From the NCBI GenBank assembly GCA_015265235.1, contig JABZYJ010000109.1, forward strand, positions 1 through 6,349: 6,349 nt of DNA, given 5' to 3'. The translations under genes were made by a program, and so were the position numbers. Below are positions 1 through 6,009 of this stretch, in pieces. This stretch comes from Selenomonas sp. (lineage in GTDB: Bacteria > Bacillota > Negativicutes > Selenomonadales > Selenomonadaceae). Under the pieces are notes generated by a model. That model ran no database searches, was not told the origin of the DNA, and saw nothing but the letters and a program-made list of their open reading frames with translations. Position 1 is the stretch's first letter; every line of letters begins with the position of its first letter.

Positions 1-489
1 GACATATACGGGGTTCTCTGTACTGTCCTCCATTTTTGGCAGGGTCAGCTTCAGTTTGCGCTCGGGGTCGCGCAGGGTCATCCATGCGCTGTGTTGCTCC
101 TCCTCCCGCGCGGCGTCGCTCCTGCTTCCCCAGAAACGTGCGAGGGTGTCGACGTACTCCGCTGCCTCGCCCTCCTCGTCGGTGCGAAAGCGTCCGACAA
201 GTCGGTCGTTCTCGCGCTGCAGATGGAGTTCGCTCGTTTCGCTAAAGATGCGGAGTTCGATGAGCAGTTTCGTGTTCAGGGGCGCCTCATCGGGAAAGGA
301 GAATGTGCCCTGCTGCCACGTCCCACAGCGTATTTCGTTCACCTGCCAGACTACGGCGGTCGCTTTCTGCACGTTTCGTCGTGTAAGTTCGCGGGAAAGT
401 TCTTCCGCTGATGCAGGGATGTCAACGGTCTCTACTGCGCTTTTTCCCGCACAAATGCAGCGCATTTTCTGTTTCTTTTCCTCGCTCAT
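1..489 (-). CDS. csx19: Csx19-like type III-D CRISPR protein, N-terminal part (3' truncated by window edge)
   Basis: From ATG 487-489 the frame is open to the left edge, giving 163 codons without a stop. The order of features matches the Csx19 family, a small protein associated with subtype III-D. A Trp-containing strand region (VVWQVNEIRCGTW) is followed by LLIELRIFSETSELHL (81-96), then DRLVGRFRTDE, YVDTLARFWGSR (115-126) and WMTLRDPERKLKLTLP, and the sequence breaks off in VYV. ELRIF, the FWG segment and the W-T-L segment are what I recognise; there is no known catalytic motif. Csx19 has been seen as a subunit of a III-D effector complex, so a structural role is likely. A strong ribosome site and the ATGA overlap with the upstream gene fix the start. 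The frame is the same as that of the upstream gene's main part, so with the apparent frameshift there is no stop between them. The C-terminus lies outside the window. Confidence 0.75.
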   Translation of the reverse strand, partial: MSEEKKQKMRCICAGKSAVETVDIPASAEELSRELTRRNVQKATAVVWQVNEIRCGTWQQGTFSFPDEAPLNTKLLIELRIFSETSELHLQRENDRLVGRFRTDEEGEAAEYVDTLARFWGSRSDAAREEEQHSAWMTLRDPERKLKLTLPKMEDSTENPVYV

Positions 490-1863
490 GTCGCATCCTC
501 CTCGCACAGTGCGGTCACATATCCCTGCAGGGTCTGCACGGTGTCCGCAGCAAAGTTTTGTCCCTGCGTGCTCATAACAGCGCCCATGGTAACGGATGAC
601 GGCGTGCAGTCCCTCCAGTGTGCCGCGGCCGATGGATTTCTCCCCGCCGATCGCCGCACGCCCCAGCCAGAGGTCCTTGAGGAGGAGGACGCAAAGCCCT
701 GCCTCCTGCTCACTTGCCTGCCGCACGCCGAAGCGGAGGGTGACGGATCGTCCCCCATCTTTCTCCCGCCATACCGGCGCGGTAGAAAAGAGTGCAGACG
801 GGATCGTCCCGCCTGTAAAGCGGTCGATGCGGCTGCGCGTCTGTGTGTGCATCTCGGCGTCGACGACGGCTTCCTCGACGATGAAGCGGCCGCGGGCGGC
901 CGTCGTCCCCATGAGGCGGTCGATGAAGGCCTCCGCCTGTGTCTGTTCTTTTCCCAAGGCGTGTAGGATGTATGCGGCGCGATGGCGCAGAACGCCCTTG
1001 AGACTTGTGCCGGGGATGATGTTCTGCCCTGCAGCATTCGTCTTCATGCGGGCGACAGGGCTTTTCTCACCGTCCGTCTCCGCTAGTGGATCCACACTGT
1101 CGCGCACGATCAGTGCACCGGTGAGTGCAAAGTCCGCCGTGATGACGAAGTCGCCATCCGCAGGCGGCGGTTCTGTCTGCGCCGCATCGTCATACGCCAT
1201 GTGCCAAGCGGCATTGCCACGTTTCGGCGAGAGCCACGCGATGGCGTCCTCTGTCCTGCGGAAGTCGTAGCAGTCCACGACCATATCCCGCAGCTGCATG
1301 CGGCCAAATCCCTTGGTGGTGAGCGCACCGACATGAAAGCCACCGCGCAGGAGTTCACTCAGGCGGAGAAGAGTTTCTTTCAGCGTGTGCTCATCTTTCT
1401 GATGGACGCGGCGCAGGAGGATCTCGGCATAGAATGTGCCGCCTGCTCCACTCTCGACAATCTCATAGTCGTATTTATGTGCGTCGATTGCCGTTCCTGT
1501 CACGTCGTCGATGTGGACGCCATCACGGGATCCGATCACTGCATCGTTGAGCTCTACGTCATAGAGGGAGACGGCGCTCTGACGCTCGTCGCGTACGCTC
1601 TCCCCACCGGTGCGGTGCATTGTACCGATCAGGATGTCTGCCGCGCATGGGTTTTCTACTTCGATGAGGCTGCGCAGCGCCCCCGCCAGCGATGTGCCGG
1701 GGATGAACGGCACACCGGCCTTGCTGCGCAGGACGTGTATGTCTCGATCGTTCCGCTCCTCCCCGCTCTCTCCTTCGCCGATGAGCAGCGGCGCCGCAAG
1801 GTGCAGTCTGCCTCGCACGGTAATGCGTCCCAGTATTTGCGCCGGGTTCACGTTCGTATTCAT
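486..1863 (-). CDS. cas7: Double-RAMP Cas7 protein (two fused Csm3-like folds) with apparent frameshift near its 3' end
   Basis: The ATG at 1861-1863 overlaps the csx10 stop (ATGA). Fold 1 has the loop RNDRDIHVLRSKAGVPFIPG (37-56), PGTSLAG (55-61), and a glycine loop GALTTKGFGRM (179-189). Fold 2 starts near 239 with a loop containing EKSPVARMKTN (266-276), IIPGTSLKG (282-290), SRIDRFTGGT (344-353) and GGEKSIGRG (406-414). D41 of fold 1 aligns with the Csm3 catalytic aspartate; fold 2 has K267 there, so it is probably not a cutting site. The reading frame stays open past E431 (571-573) into csx19. A better C-terminus (TQGQNFAADTV to EEDAT) lies one nucleotide out of frame and ends with TGA at 486-488, overlapping the csx19 ATG as ATGA. 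The intact protein would have about 458 residues. The frameshift may be a mutation or a sequence error. A Cas7-Cas7 fusion is known in type III-Dv complexes. Confidence 0.85.
497..503 (-). promoter_or_regulatory. Ribosome binding site of csx19 (GAGGAGG)
   Basis: GAGGAGG with 7-nt spacing to ATG 487-489 is identical in sequence and spacing to the cas10 site. It argues that csx19 is translated as its own protein and not only as a fusion to the preceding gene. Confidence 0.8.
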
Positions 1864-3464
1864 GCGCTTTCGCCCCCCTTCTCCGCCTTGCCTGCCGTTT
1901 TTCTTGCAAAGCGGAAGAATGTGTGCCAGTATGCGTAAAACACTTCTTCCCGCTTCAGGAGTGCCGCCGTGCCATCCCGTACGCCGATTTCTTTTCCTGC
2001 GTCGATGAGGTCTTGATCTGCGGTGACGTTCTGTCGCTCCCGTGCAGCATAGGGCATTTCCTCGTGTATGATCTCTCCGAGGTAGGATCGGAGGGGGCGT
2101 CCTTCGACCTTGACGTTCTCCAGCATTTTGCCGAGCGGCATTCCTTTTTTCGTCTCCCATACGATCTGCCGTATACGCTCACAGGCGCCCTGCGGGCGTA
2201 TGCCGAGAACGCTGTCTAGGCGTGCAAATGCGTGAGACGCATCGGGCGGGAATGTCCTGCGGGCGCGCCCTGCATCCTCTGCCGCCAGCACGCGGATCTG
2301 TTCGATGATATGGGCGAGGATGATCTGCTCTGCGATACGTTTGCTCTCTGTGCAGAGTTCGCGCGCTGCGGGTGCGGGCGGGTCCTGCGCGATGCAGCAG
2401 AGTCCCCTGCCGTCCCAGATGCGCAGCTGTCCGAACCCCTCCTCTGTGCGGCGCCCAACGCCGCTGCACAGGACGGCGTTCACCGCCTCCATGTCGCCGG
2501 GCTGCCAGCCGCCTGTTTTTCGGACGGCAAACACGGTTCCCGCGCCGAGCGCCGTCTCACGAGGGCGGCGCATTCCCCATGTGCCGACAAAATTGTCGAT
2601 GTCCTCCGCCTGCGCATAGATGCTGCGCTGTTCCTCTGCCAGTAGGAAGCCGCCGCCTGTCCCTGCGTTGAGTGCAGCAACGACTTCGTCGAGCATGGAG
2701 CGTGCATCTCCCGGCACGGCTCTATGCGGCAGGAAGGGTGTCTCGCATCGGAGACAGAAGCGTTCCTCGGTCGGGATGGGCGGCAGGGGGATGTCCTCTG
2801 CCGGCATCACGGTGATCTCGCATTGTCCGTACTGTGTATATTTGGAACGTCCTGCACAGCAGGAGAACGTCTCTGTGCCGATGGTGCCACAGAGAAGGCG
2901 AAGCTCCTCCGCCGTGCCGCAGATCAGCCCCTCAAAGCTCTGCCCCTGTGCAATCGCTTCGTAGTTGTATATGCCGCCGTCCATGCTCCTGCCGGCGAGA
3001 CGTTCCTTGCCGCTGCCGCCATTCAGATCACTGCGGCTGATGTGGAGGCGGATCTCCTTCTGCACGGCGACGGGGTGCAGTCCTTTGTCGCAGACGGCGG
3101 CAAAGCCCCGCATGCTCTTGAAGCCCCCATCACGCGGAGCCTCCCCGTACATGAGATCACAGATCGCACTGCCGTCCTTCGCGCGCTGTACGGAGAGTGG
3201 CAGCGGGATCGCGCGCGTCTGTGTCAGGGGCTCGACGGGATAGGCATCAACAAAGCGCAGGCCACCATAAAAGAGGCGCATGAAGTCGTCATTCTCATGC
3301 GCCGCTTTTCCAAGTGCAGCGGTCTCGATGAAGCGCGCGGCAAAGATGCCGCGCAATACGGAGCCGCTGAAGCTGTCCTGCGTCGCGGTCATGACGGATG
3401 TATGTCCCGGTGCGGAGAGGATCATCGGTGCTTTTGTTCGAATACGAACCTTCATCATCTGCAT
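1860..3464 (-). CDS. csx10: Csx10-like RAMP protein (Cas5-type subunit) with long helical C-terminal region
   Basis: The start is ATG 3462-3464, overlapping the cas7 stop (TGATG) and preceded by AAGGGGG, giving 534 residues. The N-terminus KVRIRTKAPMILS (5-17) followed by DSFSGSVLRGIFAARF (30-45) is the pattern of Csx10 RAMP proteins of type III-D, which take the Cas5 role at the crRNA 5' handle. FYGGLRFVDAYPV (65-77) also fits this family. A second glycine-rich loop, GVGRRTEEGFGQLR (335-348), indicates a second RAMP-like half. A CLRC pair lies at 237-240. Residues from about 365 to 534 look mostly alpha-helical, with no RAMP motif, and end in a charged Lys/Glu-rich tail. This could be a normal part of the family or a fused small-subunit-like domain; sequence reading cannot decide. 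It ends with a TGA at 1860-1862 that overlaps the next start as ATGA. Confidence 0.85.
   Translation of the reverse strand: MQMMKVRIRTKAPMILSAPGHTSVMTATQDSFSGSVLRGIFAARFIETAALGKAAHENDDFMRLFYGGLRFVDAYPVEPLTQTRAIPLPLSVQRAKDGSAICDLMYGEAPRDGGFKSMRGFAAVCDKGLHPVAVQKEIRLHISRSDLNGGSGKERLAGRSMDGGIYNYEAIAQGQSFEGLICGTAEELRLLCGTIGTETFSCCAGRSKYTQYGQCEITVMPAEDIPLPPIPTEERFCLRCETPFLPHRAVPGDARSMLDEVVAALNAGTGGGFLLAEEQRSIYAQAEDIDNFVGTWGMRRPRETALGAGTVFAVRKTGGWQPGDMEAVNAVLCSGVGRRTEEGFGQLRIWDGRGLCCIAQDPPAPAARELCTESKRIAEQIILAHIIEQIRVLAAEDAGRARRTFPPDASHAFARLDSVLGIRPQGACERIRQIVWETKKGMPLGKMLENVKVEGRPLRSYLGEIIHEEMPYAARERQNVTADQDLIDAGKEIGVRDGTAALLKREEVFYAYWHTFFRFARKTAGKAEKGGESA
1873..1880 (-). promoter_or_regulatory. 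Ribosome binding site of the double-RAMP gene (AAGGGGGG)
   Basis: AAGGGGGG in the last csx10 codons lies 9 nt before ATG 1861-1863. Sequence and spacing are almost the same as at the csx10 start, unlike the GAGGAGG sites of cas10 and csx19. Confidence 0.6.
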
Positions 3465-4321
3465 CAGCGTCTGCCCCCTTTCCGCCCCTGACGCCCGAGT
3501 GCCTTCGTTATGAGCGCAGGTACGATGTCTTTGCCGTTCTGCCGCAGGGTGCATCCGATCCTGCCAAATCCGCGTGTCCGTTTTCCGCCGCACTGCGAAA
3601 GGTTCCGTACGGCAAGAGCGAGGATGCACAGATGCTTTATTTCTGCATTGTCCAGACGGATGTCTCCGCTGAACTCTGCGCCCTTTTCGATGACACGCAT
3701 GTTGTGCAGTGTGGTCTGCTCCGCTATGCCCGTCTCACGGTTGATCCGCGTTTGCCAGCGCAGGTTCGCGTAAACGCCGAGGACGTCGTCCGGACGAAAG
3801 ATGGAGGGATATTTTTCCTCCAAATACTTGAGGTCTGCATGGATCTCCTCGTACTGTTCTATATAGAGGTTGTGTAGGATGAGCTGCACCTGCTCCGCAC
3901 GTCCGCGCCGAAAGAGCGTATCGAGCTCCGCCCTGTCAAAGAGGTCGAGTTCCGCCGTCTCTGCCATCTCCGCAACCTCACAGCCACTCTCATAGAGCAG
4001 TCCTTTGAGCCGTTTGGCGGGGAAATACGGCAGTCCGACATCATCCTGTACCACGTCCGCATCGACGTGGATATCCGCGTAGCCCGTGCCGAGATGGAGC
4101 GGGGAGAATGTTCGGATGTGGATGCGAATCGGGGCAGCGGGGTCGATATCTCCGAGGCCAGCAGCCTGTGTCTGCATCATGGCAAACGGATCTACGATGT
4201 CGGCCTGCCGTATCTGCGGTTCATCCGTCTCTTGGACGCTCTGGCGGACAACTGGTTCTTTCTTTCCATACTTGATTTTTTTCTGCCCTGTTTTGCCGTC
4301 TTTATTCCGGTTCTTTGCCAT
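3464..4321 (-). CDS. cas7: Cas7-like RAMP protein (Csm3-related backbone subunit)
   Basis: Starting at ATG 4319-4321, this is a 285-residue single-RAMP protein, longer than a standard Csm3 of about 220. Residues 1-64 form an extension, Lys/Arg-rich up to about 21 and without obvious fold. The RAMP fold starts at IRIHIRTFSPLHLGTG (65-80). The loop VDADVVQDDVGLPYFP (86-101) matches the Csm3 catalytic loop, with D87 at the position of the target-cleaving aspartate (D33 in Streptococcus thermophilus Csm3, from my hand alignment). RINRETGIAEQTTL (192-205) is a Cas7-type thumb segment, and GGKRTRGFGRI (245-255) is the glycine-rich loop. As a backbone subunit it should bind crRNA and cut target RNA. 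An in-frame GTG at 4322-4324 would add one residue, but the ribosome site fits the ATG better. The TGA at 3464-3466 overlaps the csx10 start as TGATG. Confidence 0.88.
   Translation of the reverse strand: MAKNRNKDGKTGQKKIKYGKKEPVVRQSVQETDEPQIRQADIVDPFAMMQTQAAGLGDIDPAAPIRIHIRTFSPLHLGTGYADIHVDADVVQDDVGLPYFPAKRLKGLLYESGCEVAEMAETAELDLFDRAELDTLFRRGRAEQVQLILHNLYIEQYEEIHADLKYLEEKYPSIFRPDDVLGVYANLRWQTRINRETGIAEQTTLHNMRVIEKGAEFSGDIRLDNAEIKHLCILALAVRNLSQCGGKRTRGFGRIGCTLRQNGKDIVPALITKALGRQGRKGGRR
3474..3480 (-). promoter_or_regulatory. Ribosome binding site of csx10 (AAGGGGG)
   Basis: AAGGGGG lies 9 nt before the ATG at 3462-3464, supporting this start over the longer open frame reaching back to 3629, which would overlap cas7 by 166 bp. 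Methionines 3 and 4 are further in-frame options. Confidence 0.6.
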
Positions 4322-4323
4322 CA

Positions 4324-5913
4324 CTACACCTCCCCATCCATGACATAGTCCATGAGTTCAATCGCATCCATATAGGGTGTACGTTCCCGTTCCCACAGGT
4401 TCTCCGCGTAGGCATGCCATGCAGGTACATCGGGCAGTTGCAGGTTCAGATGACCCAGTTGGGTCATAAACTGCTGCTGCTCGTGTTTTCCATAGGCAAG
4501 GACGCGCCGCAGTTCCTTGACCTTGTTCCGCGGAAGCCCGCGCAGCCCCCGTACGCCCGCAAGGAGGGCGGTGATGTGCCGCTCGTCCGTCGCACCCGCT
4601 CCGTCCGTATCAACGCGATACGGGCCGAAGTGCAGATCGCCGCGCGCACCGCGATACTCCTGTGCGCGGAACTGTTCCAGTGTCGGCGGCTGCTCGCCGT
4701 GCAGGATGGCAAAGTCGAGCCAGCAGGAGTCCACCTCGTGTCCTGCCGCACGTTCCAGCGCACGCATCTCGTTCTTTGCTGCGCTGCATAGCTCCTCTGC
4801 CATCTCGTAGGCACGAAAGAACGGGTATGAGGTGTTCATGATGGTGATGCCAGCGCAGGAGGCAATGTTTTTCTCCATCAGGTGCTGCATCAGAAATGCC
4901 GAAAACTCCACGGCAGCCTTGCCCGCACAGACAAAGGTCATATCGTCGCCGCCCAGAACAATAGGACGGACGGGAAGGGTGCAGAGCCCATGCTCGTCTC
5001 TGAGATCGAGACTGTCCTTGTACCGGTCAATATGCTCCACGATGTGTTTGACGAGTGCGGCAAAGGCGACAAGGGTATCGTGACGGATGCCACGCGAACG
5101 TCGGATGTATGCGGTCAGTGTTTCGCAGCCTTGAAATTTCCGCCCCATGTTGTTGCCGTCGATATGCACGACGGCAATATCATTCTTCGGCGTTTTCTGT
5201 CCAAGGCGGGCGAACTCGACGGGGAAGTCATAGCGTCCGATAAAGTGTTCCTGCTCTTCGGGCGTGAAGGCGGTCATGAGTTTGTCCATGAGTGCCTGCT
5301 GCACATCCGCCTCTCCACTTCCCGACGGAAATGTGGGATGCAGCTTGGCGGCGACTTCCCACGAGCAGAAGCGACCGTCCACCCATGCGTTTGCCGTCTC
5401 CCCGGTCTCGCTGCACGCAAGGGTCAGCCCGGTGTAGGGTACGTTGACTGCCGGAAATACGGTGTTCTGCCCCTCCTTGAGTCGGTCGAAGAGAGGGTTC
5501 AGCCGCTCCGCTCCAATGTAGCGTCCGTCCGCCGCAAGTTCGAGTGTGCCGATTGCCGCACCGGTATGAAGCCCGGGCGCATGGATCAGGAGCTTTTTCG
5601 TGAACGCAGCGATGACGGCGGTCAGGATGTCGTCGTCCACATGCTCCGCAAAGAGAAGCAGTGCCTTGCCGCCGCCGATGTAGCCCACACGCGCCGCTGC
5701 CGTCATGGACGACCAATCGGTGTCCTCCGGCCGCTTCCACGATGTGTCATCCAGTGTATCCGCCCCTAGGATTTCACGCACTGCCGGCAGAAGTATCTCC
5801 TCGAAGACAGCCTCCACAAGATAGGACGCACCGATGTTTGTCTTGAGCTGATTGCTCGAGAAGATGTACTTCTGTATGGAGCGCGTATCAAAGAGTATTG
5901 CCTTGTACTGCAT
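4324..5913 (-). CDS. cas10: Cas10, type III-D-like, without HD domain and with an intact GGDD cyclase motif
   Basis: This 529-residue protein is the large subunit of a type III effector complex. The N-terminus begins directly with the first palm domain (IQKYIFSSNQL at 13-23, then GAS at 28-30), so the HD nuclease domain found ahead of it in Csm1-type proteins is absent. The first palm carries a degenerate core, YIGGGKALLLF (78-88). The second palm has HIDGNNMG (250-257) and LGGDDMTFV (320-328). GGDD is the metal-binding motif that converts ATP to cyclic oligoadenylates in this family, so signalling is predicted to be active. The C-terminal part after about 430 is helix-rich, like domain D4 of Cas10. 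No CxxC zinc-binding pair is visible. It starts at the ATG 7 nt after GAGGAGG and ends with TAG at 4324-4326, 2 bp before the next start. A Cas10 without HD is typical of subtype III-D. Family assignment is near certain; subtype is inferred from neighbours. Confidence 0.95.
   Translation of the reverse strand: MQYKAILFDTRSIQKYIFSSNQLKTNIGASYLVEAVFEEILLPAVREILGADTLDDTSWKRPEDTDWSSMTAAARVGYIGGGKALLLFAEHVDDDILTAVIAAFTKKLLIHAPGLHTGAAIGTLELAADGRYIGAERLNPLFDRLKEGQNTVFPAVNVPYTGLTLACSETGETANAWVDGRFCSWEVAAKLHPTFPSGSGEADVQQALMDKLMTAFTPEEQEHFIGRYDFPVEFARLGQKTPKNDIAVVHIDGNNMGRKFQGCETLTAYIRRSRGIRHDTLVAFAALVKHIVEHIDRYKDSLDLRDEHGLCTLPVRPIVLGGDDMTFVCAGKAAVEFSAFLMQHLMEKNIASCAGITIMNTSYPFFRAYEMAEELCSAAKNEMRALERAAGHEVDSCWLDFAILHGEQPPTLEQFRAQEYRGARGDLHFGPYRVDTDGAGATDERHITALLAGVRGLRGLPRNKVKELRRVLAYGKHEQQQFMTQLGHLNLQLPDVPAWHAYAENLWERERTPYMDAIELMDYVMDGEV
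4329..4333 (-). promoter_or_regulatory. Ribosome binding site of cas7 inside the cas10 end (GGAGG)
   Basis: GGAGG within the last cas10 codons lies 7 nt from ATG 4319-4321 but only 4 nt from the GTG at 4322-4324. The spacing favours the ATG as the cas7 start. The site overlaps the cas10 end and suggests coupling. Confidence 0.7.
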
Positions 5914-5920
5914 AGCTCGA

Positions 5921-5927
5921 CCTCCTC
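5921..5927 (-). promoter_or_regulatory. Ribosome binding site of cas10 (GAGGAGG)
   Basis: GAGGAGG lies 7 nt before the ATG at 5911-5913. It fixes the cas10 start and is a near-ideal Shine-Dalgarno sequence, so cas10 can be translated independently of cas6. Confidence 0.85.
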
Positions 5928-5930
5928 AAT

Positions 5931-5946
5931 ATAGAATACATTCTAT
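5931..5946. promoter_or_regulatory. Perfect palindrome ATAGAAT-AC-ATTCTAT ahead of cas10, candidate operator
   Basis: Seven-base arms (5931-5937 and 5940-5946) are perfect reverse complements with a 2-base spacer. The element ends 3 bp upstream of the cas10 ribosome site and downstream of the possible promoter. That placement suits a repressor site, or a small hairpin in the leader that affects initiation. The same heptamer recurs at 5987-5993. No regulator gene is visible in the window, so the binding protein is unknown. Confidence 0.45.
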
Positions 5947-5970
5947 TTCGGCATTTCTACTCTTTTTCCC

Positions 5971-6000
5971 TTTATCTTTTATAACAATTCTATAAGACAA
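5971..6000 (-). promoter_or_regulatory. Possible promoter for the cas10 operon
   Basis: In the AT-rich cas6-cas10 gap the minus strand has TTGTCT (5995-6000, 4 of 6 matches to TTGACA) and, 18 bp downstream, GATAAA (5971-5976, 4 of 6 matches to TATAAT). Transcription would start near 5960-5965 and give a leader of about 50 nt before cas10. The match is weak and any AT-rich stretch offers such boxes, so cas10 may instead be read through from cas6. Confidence 0.3.
5979..5995. repeat. Short inverted repeat TTATA-N7-TATAA in the cas6-cas10 gap
   Basis: Five-base arms at 5979-5983 and 5991-5995 are separated by 7 bases. It overlaps the possible promoter and contains one copy of ATTCTAT (5987-5993) that also occurs in the nearby palindrome. 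The arms are pure A/T and short, so chance is a real possibility. Confidence 0.3.
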
Positions 6001-6009
6001 TCCTTATTT

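Noticed and set aside
550..600. Programmed ribosomal frameshift at the Cas7/csx19 junction
   Set aside because: I see no slippery heptamer in the right register, no stop or rare codon at the switch point and no obvious downstream hairpin. A mutation or sequence error is simpler.
489..1037. Separate 183-codon minus-strand gene at 486-1037
   Set aside because: Only its last 30 or so codons look coding. The rest is Ser/Arg/Pro-rich and lies out of frame with clear Cas7 motifs. It is the shifted tail of the double-RAMP gene.
3465..3629. Longer csx10 with a start at 3629
   Set aside because: The extra 55 residues are an out-of-frame copy of the cas7 end, rich in Arg and His and unlike RAMP N-termini. 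The ATG at 3462-3464 has a ribosome site and the usual operon overlap.
4882..5769. 295-codon open frame on the plus strand opposite cas10
   Set aside because: It is fully antisense to cas10, lacks recognisable motifs and arises from the GC-rich codon bias of the real gene. The same applies to the long plus-strand frames at 2724-3491 and 1201-1938.
5951..5980. Terminator after cas6 in the pyrimidine-rich tract
   Set aside because: On the transcribed minus strand this is a purine run without a GC-rich stem, so it does not form an intrinsic terminator.
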